This document shows, piece by piece, positions 1 through 7,878 of a DNA stretch of 64,000 bases. How positions within the stretch are numbered: position 1 is the first letter of the stretch; each line of letters begins with the position of its first letter. The stretch is from CBDCCT01 sp965214995. Its GTDB lineage: Bacteria; Deinococcota; Deinococci; Deinococcales; Trueperaceae. Below the pieces are notes generated by a model. The model did not search any database. It had not been told where the DNA came from and worked only from the letters and a program-made list of their open reading frames with translations. The stretch covers positions 3,782,001-3,846,000 of the forward strand of contig CBDCCT010000002.1 in assembly GCA_965214995.1 (NCBI GenBank), written 5' to 3'. The position numbers and the translations under genes were made by a program.

Positions 1-597
1 CAGGCGCTCTGTCAGAACCTACCCTTTGTCATGATCGACGTCCGCAAGGGGGCCGCGCTCCCCTCGGTGCTCTTCGACCAGGCCCACGGCAGCGCCTTGG
101 CGACGCGTCACTTGCTGGAGCTTGGGCATACCAAGATATGCGAGATAAGCGGTCCTTTGAACTGGTCGGGTGCCCTGGAGCGCCACCAGGCCCTGCTCGA
201 GACCCTGCGCGGGGCGGGTCTGAAGCCGGGGCGGGGCGTCGAGGGCGACTGGACCGCCGAGGGCGGATATGGGGCGGCCAAGGCGCTGCTAGACGAAAGC
301 TTCTCGGCGCTCGTCGTCGGCAACGACCAGATGGCCTTGGGCGCCGTTGCGGCCCTGCATGAGCGCGGCTTGCGGGTTCCCGAAGATGTCTCGGTCGTCG
401 GCTTCGACGACGTGCCGGAGGCGCGCTTTTACCGCCCGCCGCTCACCACCGTCCGGCAGGATTTCGAGGAGTTGGGCGAGCGGAGCGCCGCGTTCGTCCT
501 CGACCTCATCGAGACGCCCAGGGCGTCAACCGAGCAGCACCTGCTTTGCCCCGAGCTCGTGGTGCGCTCGAGCACCGGCCCGGCGGGGTCGTCGTAA
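1..597 (+). CDS. LacI/GalR-family transcriptional regulator, C-terminal part
   Basis: The frame is open from base 1, so the N-terminal helix-turn-helix lies outside the window. The visible ~198 residues match the periplasmic-binding-protein-like effector domain of LacI/GalR regulators: a GHTKI segment, a VVGNDQMALGA segment, then DVSVVGFDDVPEARFYRPPL and LTTVRQDFEELG, which are family hallmarks around the sugar pocket and hinge. It ends 39 bp before araB on the same strand, so it is probably the local regulator of the arabinose operon. The inducer (arabinose or a derivative) is inferred from context only. Confidence 0.85.
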   Translation, partial: QALCQNLPFVMIDVRKGAALPSVLFDQAHGSALATRHLLELGHTKICEISGPLNWSGALERHQALLETLRGAGLKPGRGVEGDWTAEGGYGAAKALLDESFSALVVGNDQMALGAVAALHERGLRVPEDVSVVGFDDVPEARFYRPPLTTVRQDFEELGERSAAFVLDLIETPRASTEQHLLCPELVVRSSTGPAGSS

Positions 598-636
598 AAG
601 GGTTGGTAAACTCATATCAGCTTTGAGGAGGAGAGC

Positions 637-2346
637 ATGAGTCAGTATGCGGTAGGCATCGACTTCGGCACCCTGTCGGGTCGCGCCGTTTTGGTTGATG
701 TAGAAAACGGCGACGAGATAAAAAGCGCGGTGTTCGACTACCCGCGCGGGGTGATTGACGAGCGGCTACCCACCTCCGGCGAACGGCTGCCGCCCGAGTG
801 GGCGCTGCAAGACCCACTTGACTATCTGGAGGTCGTCAGGCAGACCGTGCCGGCGGTTCTGAAAGGGATTGACCCGGCTCAGGTGGTGGGTTTGGGCATC
901 GACTTCACCGCCTGCACGATGCTTCCCACCAAAGCCGACGGCACGCCGCTCAGGAGTTTGGACGCCTGGCGAGACCACCCCCACGCCTGGGTCAAGCTCT
1001 GGAAGCACCACGCCGCGCAGCCCCAGGCGGACAAAATCAACCGGGTGGCCGAAGAACGCGGGGAGCCTTGGCTGGGGCGTTACGGGGGTAAATACTCTTC
1101 GGAATGGTTTTTTTCCAAAACCTTGCAAATTCTGGAGGAAGCGCCCGAGGTTTACGCGGCGGCGGAGAGGCTGCTCGAGGCCGCCGACTGGGTGGTGTGG
1201 CAGCTAACGGGCGTTGAGACGAGAAACGCCTGCACCGCCGGATACAAGGCGATGGTGCAAGGGGGCGACTACCCCTCCAGAGATTATTTTGCGGCCTTGC
1301 ATCCCGACTTTGCCGACATCGTGGACGACAAAATGAGCCGCGACTTCGCGCCCCTTGGCGCCAAGGCCGGAGGGCTCACCGCGGCGTGGGCGGTCGTCAC
1401 GGGCTTACCGGAAGGCACCGCCGTCGCGGTCGCCAACGTGGACGCGCACGTGAGCGCGCCCGCCGTCAAGGCCACCGGCCCCGGCGTGATGGTGATGATA
1501 ATGGGCACCTCGACCTGCCACGTGATGTCGGGGACTGAGCAGCGCAACGTCGAGGGGATGTGCGGCGTGGTCGAGGGCGGCATCATCCCGGGGCTTTATG
1601 GTTACGAGGCGGGGCAGTCGGGGGTGGGCGATATTTTTGCTTGGTTCGTGGACCACGCGGTGCCGCAGGACTATTACGAGGCGGCGGCGAAAGCAGAGCT
1701 GGATGTTCACAGCTTTTTAGAGCGCGAAGCGGCACAACAGCGCGTGGGCGAACACGGCCTCCTGGCGCTCGACTGGTGGAACGGCAACCGCTCGACCTTA
1801 GTAGACGCCGAGCTTTCCGGTTTGATCGTCGGCCTGACCCTGGCGACGCGCGCCCCCGAGATATACCGCGCGCTTATCGAGGCGACCGCCTACGGCACCC
1901 GCGAGATTATCGAGGCGTTTGAAAGAGAAGGAGTTGAAGTAGGAGAACTCGTGGTGGCGGGCGGCCTGCCCGAAAAGAACGCGCTGTTGCGCCAAATCTA
2001 CGCCGACGTGACCGGACGCCCCCTCAAGCTCGCGGGCTCGGCGCAAACGCCCGCCTTGGGCGCGGCGATGCACGCGGCGGTGGCGGCGGGCGTCTACCCG
2101 GACATTCACGCCGCCGCTGACAGGATGGGCAAGCTTAAAGAAGAGGTGGTGACGCCCATCGGGGAGAACAAAGCGGTTTACGACCTTCTCTACGCGGAAT
2201 ACAAGCGCCTTTATGACCTTTTTGGACGCGGCGAGAATGACGTAATGAAGACCCTTAAACGCGTTCGGCGTGAGGCTAAGGGAAACAAAGATGCACGCCC
2301 CGACAGGGAAGTCGAAGCGGGCGCGCGTGAGGGGGCCGAAGCGTGA
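637..2346 (+). CDS. araB: L-ribulokinase AraB
   Basis: FGGY-family kinase that phosphorylates L-ribulose to L-ribulose 5-phosphate in arabinose catabolism. The N-terminus carries the actin-like phosphate-1 motif GIDFGTLSGRAVLVD, typical of ribulokinase rather than xylulokinase. GIDFTACTMLP, WKHHAAQ and GRYGGKYSSEWFFSK follow, with IMGTSTCHVM and the C-terminal VVAGGLPEKNALLRQIYADV. The 569-residue length fits the family. The ATG has a GAGGAG ribosome binding site about 7 nt upstream. The stop overlaps the araD GTG start (GTGA), so the two are translationally coupled. Confidence 0.95.
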   Translation: MSQYAVGIDFGTLSGRAVLVDVENGDEIKSAVFDYPRGVIDERLPTSGERLPPEWALQDPLDYLEVVRQTVPAVLKGIDPAQVVGLGIDFTACTMLPTKADGTPLRSLDAWRDHPHAWVKLWKHHAAQPQADKINRVAEERGEPWLGRYGGKYSSEWFFSKTLQILEEAPEVYAAAERLLEAADWVVWQLTGVETRNACTAGYKAMVQGGDYPSRDYFAALHPDFADIVDDKMSRDFAPLGAKAGGLTAAWAVVTGLPEGTAVAVANVDAHVSAPAVKATGPGVMVMIMGTSTCHVMSGTEQRNVEGMCGVVEGGIIPGLYGYEAGQSGVGDIFAWFVDHAVPQDYYEAAAKAELDVHSFLEREAAQQRVGEHGLLALDWWNGNRSTLVDAELSGLIVGLTLATRAPEIYRALIEATAYGTREIIEAFEREGVEVGELVVAGGLPEKNALLRQIYADVTGRPLKLAGSAQTPALGAAMHAAVAAGVYPDIHAAADRMGKLKEEVVTPIGENKAVYDLLYAEYKRLYDLFGRGENDVMKTLKRVRREAKGNKDARPDREVEAGAREGAEA

Positions 2347-2993
2347 CGGTGGGGGAGTTGCAGGAACAGGTCTGCGGCCTGCACGCTTACCTGCCCGCCA
2401 ATAACCTGGTGAGCTGGACGAGCGGCAACATCAGCGGGCGTTTGCCCCGTACAAATACGATGGTCATTAAACCGTCGGGCGTGATGTTTGAGGATTTGAC
2501 ACCAGAAAGCATGTGCGAGGTGGACGTAGAAACCCTCGAGAATCGCGGCGACCACAAATTCTCCTCCGACACCGCCACCCACGCGTATATTTACAAGCAC
2601 ATGCCCAAAATCGGCGGCATCGTCCACACGCATTCCCCCTACGCCACCGCCTGGGCGGCAGTCGGCAAAGACATCCCCTGTTTCTTAACCGCGATGGCTG
2701 ACGAGTTCGGCGGGCCCATCCCGCTGGGCGGCTTTGCGCTTATCGGCGGCGAGGAGATTGGCCGGGAGGTGGTGCGGGTGCTCCAAAACCACCCTTCTCC
2801 CGCCGTTATCTTGCAAAACCACGGCGTCTTTACTATCGGCAAAACGCCCAAGGACGCGGTCAAGGCCGCCGTCATGTGCGAGGACGTGGCGAGAACGAGC
2901 TTTCTCGCCCTCCAGTTGGGCACGCCGCTGGCGATTTCGGACGAGGACGTTGCTAAACTCCATCACCGCTACACGAACGTCTACGGACAGTGA
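2343..2993 (+). CDS. araD: L-ribulose-5-phosphate 4-epimerase AraD
   Basis: Class II aldolase/adducin-fold zinc enzyme converting L-ribulose 5-phosphate to D-xylulose 5-phosphate. The protein shows SWTSGNISGR near the N-terminus, KPSGVMFEDL (phosphate and substrate binding), the metal-binding HTHSPYAT and the QNHGVFTIG histidine near residue 160. Length 216 residues is slightly short but normal. The GTG start at 2343 overlaps the araB stop by 4 bp. It is the second gene of araB-araD-araA; an inverted repeat separates it from araA. Confidence 0.92.
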   Translation: MTVGELQEQVCGLHAYLPANNLVSWTSGNISGRLPRTNTMVIKPSGVMFEDLTPESMCEVDVETLENRGDHKFSSDTATHAYIYKHMPKIGGIVHTHSPYATAWAAVGKDIPCFLTAMADEFGGPIPLGGFALIGGEEIGREVVRVLQNHPSPAVILQNHGVFTIGKTPKDAVKAAVMCEDVARTSFLALQLGTPLAISDEDVAKLHHRYTNVYGQ

Positions 2994-3041
2994 TGAGTGG
3001 GTAGTGGTGAGTGATTAGAAAAACTAACCACTACCCACTCA
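2994..3041. repeat. Inverted repeat between araD and araA
   Basis: A 15-bp perfect inverted repeat: TGAGTGGGTAGTGGT at 2994-3008 pairs with ACCACTACCCACTCA at 3027-3041 around an 18-nt A-rich loop. It starts immediately after the araD stop and ends 12 bp before the araA ribosome binding site. No U-run follows, so it is not a classical terminator. It could be an intercistronic mRNA-stabilising or attenuating hairpin, or an inverted pair of a small dispersed repeat. Confidence 0.75.
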
Positions 3042-3064
3042 CCACTAGCTTTCCAAGGAGGTGT

Positions 3065-4567
3065 ATGAAAGAACTCACTCAGCCTGGCATCTGGTTCGTC
3101 TGCGGTTCGCAGCATCTTTATGGCCCCGGACCCTTGGAAGAGGTCGAGCGCAACGCTCGAGCGGTTGCCGGCACATTAGACGAAGCTGACGCCGTTCCCC
3201 TGCGGATAGTTTTCAAAGGTTTGCTGACTACCCCAGACGAAATCCGCAGACTCTGCTTAGAGGCCAACGCCGACGAGGGCTGCGCCGGGCTTATCTTGTG
3301 GATGCACACCTTTTCGCCCTCGAGGATGTGGATTGGCGGCTTGTCGAGGCTCAGTAAGCCCTTCCTCCACCTCCACACCCAGTACAACCGCGACCTGCCC
3401 TGGGGTGACATCGACATGGACTTTATGAACCTCAACCAGGCGGCGCACGGCGACCGCGAGGCGGGCTTTTTGCACACCCGCATGGGGCTAAGGCGCAAGG
3501 TGGTGGTGGGGCACCCGCGGGACGAGGAGGTGCAGGCACGCCTCGGCGCCTGGGCGCGGGTGGCGCACGCCTGGCACGACCTACAGGGGGCCAAGATAGC
3601 GCGCTTCGGCGACAACATGCGTGAAGTCGCGGTGACGGAGGGCGACAAGGTCGCCGCGGAGCTGCGCTTTGGCTTCTCGGTCAACGGCTACGGCGTAGGC
3701 GATTTGGTTGAACGGGTCGAAGCGGTCTCGGAGGGGGCGGTTGATACGCTCGTCGCCGAGTATGACGAGCGGTACAAAATCGCTGAGAACTTGAGAAAAG
3801 ACGGCGAACAGCACCACGCGCTGCGTTACGGGGCGCGGCTCGAGCTGGGCTTACGCGCGTTTTTAGAAGAGGGCGGTTTCAAAGGCTTCACCACGACCTT
3901 TGAGAACTTGCACGGCCTCAGACAACTCCCCGGACTCGCCGTGCAGCGCCTCATGGCCGACGGCTACGGCTTCGGCGCGGAAGGCGACTGGAAAACCGCG
4001 GCCTTGCTGCGCGCCATAAAGGTGATGGCGGGAGGCGAAAAAACCTCGTTTATGGAGGACTACACGTACCACCTGGAGGAGGGCAACCATCAGGTTTTGG
4101 GCTCGCACATGCTCGAGGTCTGCCCCTCCATCGCGGACGCTAGACCTAAGCTCGAGCTTCACCCCTTAAGCATCGGCGGCAAAGCGGACCCGGTGCGCTT
4201 GGTGTTTGACGCGCCGCCGGGTGACGCCGTCAACGTTTCGCTTATCGATTTGGGCAACCGCTTTCGCCTCATTGTCAACGAGGTGACCGCGGTGGAGCAC
4301 CCCGAGCTGCCCAAGCTCCCGGTGGCCCGCGCCGTATGGGAATGTAAACCCGACTTCAAAACGGCGGTCGCCGCTTGGATTTACGCGGGCGGCGCGCACC
4401 ACACCGCCTACAGCTATCCGGTAACGACGGAACATATCGAAGATTTCGCGGAACTCGCCGGGGTCGAGCTCGTCGTGATAGATGAGCACACCCGGCTGCG
4501 CGAGTTGAAGAACGAACTGCGGCAGAACGACCTTGTCTATGCGCTCGAGGGGGGGCTGCGAGGCTAA
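3065..4567 (+). CDS. araA: L-arabinose isomerase AraA
   Basis: Converts L-arabinose to L-ribulose, the first step of the pathway; Mn-dependent and cytosolic. The N-terminus IWFVCGSQHLYGPGPLEEV is diagnostic, followed by LWMHTFSPSRMWI and LHLHTQYNRDLPW. Residues TSFMEDYTYHLEEGNHQVLGSHMLEV hold metal-binding glutamates and a histidine, and GGAHHTAYSYPVT is the C-terminal signature. The ATG at 3065 is chosen over an upstream in-frame start because AAGGAGGT lies just before it and the family start matches MKEL. The result is 500 residues, the usual length. Confidence 0.96.
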   Translation: MKELTQPGIWFVCGSQHLYGPGPLEEVERNARAVAGTLDEADAVPLRIVFKGLLTTPDEIRRLCLEANADEGCAGLILWMHTFSPSRMWIGGLSRLSKPFLHLHTQYNRDLPWGDIDMDFMNLNQAAHGDREAGFLHTRMGLRRKVVVGHPRDEEVQARLGAWARVAHAWHDLQGAKIARFGDNMREVAVTEGDKVAAELRFGFSVNGYGVGDLVERVEAVSEGAVDTLVAEYDERYKIAENLRKDGEQHHALRYGARLELGLRAFLEEGGFKGFTTTFENLHGLRQLPGLAVQRLMADGYGFGAEGDWKTAALLRAIKVMAGGEKTSFMEDYTYHLEEGNHQVLGSHMLEVCPSIADARPKLELHPLSIGGKADPVRLVFDAPPGDAVNVSLIDLGNRFRLIVNEVTAVEHPELPKLPVARAVWECKPDFKTAVAAWIYAGGAHHTAYSYPVTTEHIEDFAELAGVELVVIDEHTRLRELKNELRQNDLVYALEGGLRG

Positions 4568-4598
4568 GATGACGCGTGGTCGTTGCAAATACGGGAGG

Positions 4599-4640
4599 AT
4601 GACGATGACACCCTTTCAACCCAACAGGAGAACCCGGTGA
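4599..4640 (+). CDS. Possible 13-residue coupling ORF before the dehydrogenase
   Basis: A short ATG reading frame of 13 codons (MTMTPFQPNRRTR) ends with a TGA that overlaps the GTG start of the next gene (GTGA at 4637-4640). A GGGAGG stretch lies directly before it. It could translationally couple the dehydrogenase to araA, or be chance. Only the layout supports it. Confidence 0.25.
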   Translation: MTMTPFQPNRRTR

Positions 4641-5656
4641 AAGCCGCCTTGCTGCACGGCGTCCGCGATCTCCGCATTACCGACGTTCCCACCCCCGAAC
4701 CCGCGCCGGACGAGGTGCTGCTTAAGGTCCGCGCGGTGGGCGTGTGCGGGAGCGACTTGCATCACTATTTAGAGGGCGCCATCGGCTCGACCAAGGCCGT
4801 TGAACCCTTCGTGCTGGGGCACGAGTTCGCCGCCGAGGTGGTCGAGGGGGGCGCGTTGGCCCCCGGCACGCTGGTGGCGGTCGACCCTAACCAGGCTTGT
4901 CATGCGTGCGAGTGGTGCGAGGCGGGACACCCCAACCTCTGCCCCAACGTCCGCTTCAAGGGAGTGCCGCCCCACCAAGGCGCGCTGGCCGAATATATCA
5001 CCGCCAAACCGGAGGCGCTCATCACGCTCCCAGAAGGCTTTGACGCGGCCACCGCGGCGTTGCTCGAGCCCTTGGGTGTAGCCATCCACGCGCTCGACTT
5101 GGCCCGCTTAAGGCCGATGGACTCGGTGGCGGTGGTGGGCGCAGGTCCCATCGGCCTGCTCCTCCTCCAGGTGGCCCGCCTCTGCGGCGCAGGTAGGCTC
5201 ATCGCGGTGGACCCCATAAAGTACCGCCGAGACCTGGCCGCCACGCTGGGCGCGGACGCCGCCGCGCCCTCCTGGGAAGGTGTGCAGGACCTCACCGACG
5301 GGCGCGGGGTGGACGTGGTGCTCGAGGCCACCGACTCGCCGGACGGCCCGCAGCACGCGGCGCAAGCCGTGCGCATCGGCGGGCGGCTTGTGCTGGTGGG
5401 CATCCCCGAGGGCGACGCGTTCACCCTCAACGCCTCGCTGGTAAGGCGCAAGGGGTTGACCATCAAGCTGTCGCGGCGGATGGGCCACGTTTACCCGCGC
5501 GCGGTTGAGATGGTGCGGCAGGGGCGGGTGAAGTTGGAACCGCTGATGACCCACCATTTTGGACTCGAGGAGGCGGACAGAGCTTTTGACCTCCAAGCCG
5601 CGCACCAAGACGGGGTCGTCAAGAGCGTTATCTATCCCTGGGGCCGAGAGGATTAG
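4637..5656 (+). CDS. Zinc-dependent medium-chain dehydrogenase, sorbitol/threonine dehydrogenase type
   Basis: NAD(P)-dependent polyol or sugar dehydrogenase of the MDR superfamily. It has the catalytic-zinc cysteine in VCGSDLHHY, the GHEFAAEV histidine/glutamate, and a four-cysteine structural zinc loop (CHACEWCEAGHPNLC). The Rossmann motif is VVGAGPIGLLLLQ, followed by a C-terminal cofactor half. The GTG at 4637 preceded by AGGAGA is preferred to upstream TTG codons because the family start reads VKAALLHGVRDL. Length 339 fits. As the last gene of the arabinose operon it may oxidise arabinitol or a related polyol; the substrate is inferred. Confidence 0.85.
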   Translation: MKAALLHGVRDLRITDVPTPEPAPDEVLLKVRAVGVCGSDLHHYLEGAIGSTKAVEPFVLGHEFAAEVVEGGALAPGTLVAVDPNQACHACEWCEAGHPNLCPNVRFKGVPPHQGALAEYITAKPEALITLPEGFDAATAALLEPLGVAIHALDLARLRPMDSVAVVGAGPIGLLLLQVARLCGAGRLIAVDPIKYRRDLAATLGADAAAPSWEGVQDLTDGRGVDVVLEATDSPDGPQHAAQAVRIGGRLVLVGIPEGDAFTLNASLVRRKGLTIKLSRRMGHVYPRAVEMVRQGRVKLEPLMTHHFGLEEADRAFDLQAAHQDGVVKSVIYPWGRED

Positions 5657-5762
5657 GTAAAGCCGCAAAGTCGTGGCGACGGCTCGAGCGGCGAAACGGC
5701 CCGTTGCAAAAGTGAAGGTGTGGCAGTAGGCGAGCAGCCCATGTGAAAGGTTGATACCGCTT

Positions 5763-5794
5763 ATATTGACAAACATCAATATGTACCTTAAGCT
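5763..5794 (+). promoter_or_regulatory. ArsR-type operator and arsR promoter
   Basis: Perfect palindrome ATATTGA-CAAACA-TCAATAT at 5763-5782, the ATTGA-N6-TCAAT form typical of ArsR/SmtB operators. It overlaps a consensus -35 TTGACA (5766-5771). A weak -10 TAAGCT (5789-5794) sits 17 bp further and only 6 nt before the arsR ATG, so the transcript would be leaderless. This geometry implies autorepression. Confidence 0.8.
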
Positions 5795-5800
5795 GGGGTC

Positions 5801-6160
5801 ATGACCCCAGCCGTGACAGCCAAAGACTCGCGCTCGCTCGAGCCCTCACCCAATCTCTCTTCTGGTATTTTCGACACCGCCGCGTGGATTTTCAAGGCCC
5901 TCTCGGACCCCTCGCGCCTCAAGATTCTGGCGCACCTGGCCCGACAGGATGCGAGCTGCTGTGCCCCCGGTGAGGGCGTATGCGCGTGCGACTTGGAAAG
6001 CGTCACCGGGCTTTCCCAGCCCACCGTGAGCCACCATATGAAATGTCTTGTGTCTGCTCGGCTCGTCGTGGGCGAGAAGCGCGGCAAATGGACGTACTAC
6101 CGCATCAACCCCGAAGGCTTCGACCTCGTCAGGTCGGTGTTGCCCGGCTTGGGCGGCTAA
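5801..6160 (+). CDS. ArsR/SmtB-family metalloid-responsive repressor
   Basis: Winged-helix repressor of 119 residues. The core IFKALSDPSRLKILAHLAR is followed by a cysteine-rich loop (CCAPGEGVCACDLE) holding the Cys-rich VCACDL metalloid site seen in ArsR. The recognition helix GLSQPTVSHHMKCLVSARLV and the wing VGEKRGKWTYYRI follow. The ATG at 5801 lies just behind the operator/promoter and no Shine-Dalgarno is visible, fitting a leaderless start. It likely represses itself and the DUF6428-oxidoreductase-MFS genes, which carry a matching palindrome upstream. Confidence 0.92.
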   Translation: MTPAVTAKDSRSLEPSPNLSSGIFDTAAWIFKALSDPSRLKILAHLARQDASCCAPGEGVCACDLESVTGLSQPTVSHHMKCLVSARLVVGEKRGKWTYYRINPEGFDLVRSVLPGLGG

Positions 6161-6201
6161 AGGTCCTGGCTCAAAAGAAGAGTGGATTTGTTGCTTAATA
6201 C

Positions 6202-6217
6202 ATTGACGATATTCAAT
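6202..6217 (+). promoter_or_regulatory. Second ArsR-type operator
   Basis: ATTGA-CGATAT-TCAAT, the same half-sites and 6-bp spacing as the palindrome before arsR, 32 bp upstream of the DUF6428 gene. It probably makes the downstream genes part of the ArsR regulon. A clear -10 for this site was not found. Confidence 0.75.
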
Positions 6218-6248
6218 CCGTCGCTTCGCACAGGTTATAGGAGGTTGT

Positions 6249-6770
6249 ATGAACCACCAGCCGTTTCTCAACACGCTCAGAGCCGCCCCTGACAGGCCCC
6301 TCTTTTTCGAGACCCGCACGGCTCGCGGCAGCGTCCGCGTGGGGGCGGGTTACCACGTCACCGAGGTGAGAGCTGTGAACGTCCGGGCGGTCGATTGCGG
6401 CGGGCGGGCGGACGCGTGGGCCGAGACCATCGTCCAGCTCTGGGTGCCGGAGGAGGCGGCAAGCGGACCCCCCATGACCGCGGGAAAATTCTTGAGCATC
6501 GTGGCGCGCGTGACCGCGGACGTGCCCGCCGTGCCCACGGCCGAGGTGCGGGTGGAGTATGGCGACGCCGGGAAGGCCGCCGTCTCGTACCACGTTGAGG
6601 GCGTTGAGGTGGCAGACGGGGCCGTGGTGGTGAGGCTCAAGGCCCCGCGCGTCACCTGCAAGGCGCGCGACCGGGCGCTCGAGCCCTCCCAAACAAAGAC
6701 CCTGCCCGTGCTCGACACCGAAAGTACAGGCTGCTGCGGTCCCTCGAGCGCGCAAAGCTGCTGTGCCTGA
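6249..6770 (+). CDS. DUF6428-family protein of arsenic-type clusters
   Basis: 173 residues, with ATG behind a TAGGAGGT ribosome binding site. The segment GAGYHVTEVRAVNVRAVDCG, then AWAETIVQLWVP and the C-terminal RLKAPRVTCKARDRA, resembles the DUF6428 family as I remember it, which I associate with ArsR-linked gene sets. The tail CCGPSSAQSCCA has two vicinal cysteine pairs that could bind a metalloid. Function is not established. Its stop overlaps the next start by 8 bp, so it is coupled to the oxidoreductase. Confidence 0.65.
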   Translation: MNHQPFLNTLRAAPDRPLFFETRTARGSVRVGAGYHVTEVRAVNVRAVDCGGRADAWAETIVQLWVPEEAASGPPMTAGKFLSIVARVTADVPAVPTAEVRVEYGDAGKAAVSYHVEGVEVADGAVVVRLKAPRVTCKARDRALEPSQTKTLPVLDTESTGCCGPSSAQSCCA

Positions 6771-7878
6771 CGCTTCCAGCAACGCCGCCCTTAGCCACGA
6801 AGACCCGCGGCCCATGCGCTTCGGCCTTTTCATGCAGCCCGTCCACCACCCGCGCGAGAACCCGACGCTGGCTTTGGAGCGCGACTTAGAGCTCGTCACC
6901 CTGCTCGACGCGCTCGGCTTTGACGAGGTCTGGGTGGGCGAGCACCACTCGACGGGCTGGGAAACAATCTCCTCGCCGGGCGTCTTTATCGCCGCGGCGG
7001 CGGCGCGCACAAGGCATATCAACTTTGGCAGCGGCGTGGTGCCCCTGCCCTTGCACCACCCCCTGCTCGTCGCGGAGGAGTACGCGCTCTTAGACCACCT
7101 CACCAGGGGCCGCGTGATGCTGGGCATGGGACCCGGCGGCGGCGTGCCGAGCGACCCGCTGGTGTTCGGCGTCGCGCCTTCCGAACAGCCCGCGCGGTTT
7201 ATTGAAGCGCTCGAGGTGGTGATGCGGCTCCTCGATTCTCCCGAACCTTTGAGCGTCAAAACCGACCATTTCGAACTCCGCGAGGCGGTGTTGCAACTGC
7301 GGCCCTTTACCTACCCGCGCCTTCCCGTCGCGCTGGTGACGCTTCAAAACCGGGAGACCTTAAAGCGCATCGGCCGCCACGGGGCGCGCTGGCTCACCTC
7401 TCACGCGCCGGGTTTCGAGGCCTCCTGGGAGGTAGTCGAGCGTGCCGCCAAAGAGGCCGGGCGTAAGGCGGACCGGCGCGACGTCTATCTGACGGTCGAC
7501 CTTTATTTGGCTGAGACGCGCGAGGCGGCCCTGGAGGACATCCGCGCGGGCGCGGCGACCGAGCGCTACGACTTTTCAACACCCGTCACCGGTTCCCCGC
7601 CTCCGACAGTGGACCGCGAGCGCTGGGTGGAAAGGTTGGCGGAGCGCCCGACCGACCTTATCGGCACGCCCGAGGACGCGGTGCGCAAAATCCGCGCGTT
7701 GCGGCGCGAGACGGGCGTCGGGGGCCTGCTCATCCGCAGCAAAGAGTGGGCCCCGCGCGAAAAAATCTGGCGGAGCTTTGAACTTTTCGCCCGCTACGTC
7801 ATGCCCGAATTCAAGGGTTCGCTGGCGGGTTTGCGAGCCGCCGAGGAGGTTGCCAAGGGTTTTGTCAGAGGGATGTGA
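6763..7878 (+). CDS. LLM-class (luciferase-like) flavin-dependent oxidoreductase
   Basis: TIM-barrel F420/FMN-type monooxygenase of 371 residues. It starts MRFGLFMQPVHHP after an 17-residue extension and shows DEVWVGEHHSTGW, INFGSGVVPLPLHHP, LVAEEYALLDHLTRGR and LGMGPGGG, all typical of the bacterial luciferase-like family. The GTG at 6763 overlaps the upstream gene by 8 bp; an in-frame ATG at 6814 is an alternative start closer to the family N-terminus. Its place between an ArsR-regulated Cys-rich protein and an MFS gene suggests oxidation of an organoarsenical or other xenobiotic, which is inference. Confidence 0.85.
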   Translation: MPDASSNAALSHEDPRPMRFGLFMQPVHHPRENPTLALERDLELVTLLDALGFDEVWVGEHHSTGWETISSPGVFIAAAAARTRHINFGSGVVPLPLHHPLLVAEEYALLDHLTRGRVMLGMGPGGGVPSDPLVFGVAPSEQPARFIEALEVVMRLLDSPEPLSVKTDHFELREAVLQLRPFTYPRLPVALVTLQNRETLKRIGRHGARWLTSHAPGFEASWEVVERAAKEAGRKADRRDVYLTVDLYLAETREAALEDIRAGAATERYDFSTPVTGSPPPTVDRERWVERLAERPTDLIGTPEDAVRKIRALRRETGVGGLLIRSKEWAPREKIWRSFELFARYVMPEFKGSLAGLRAAEEVAKGFVRGM

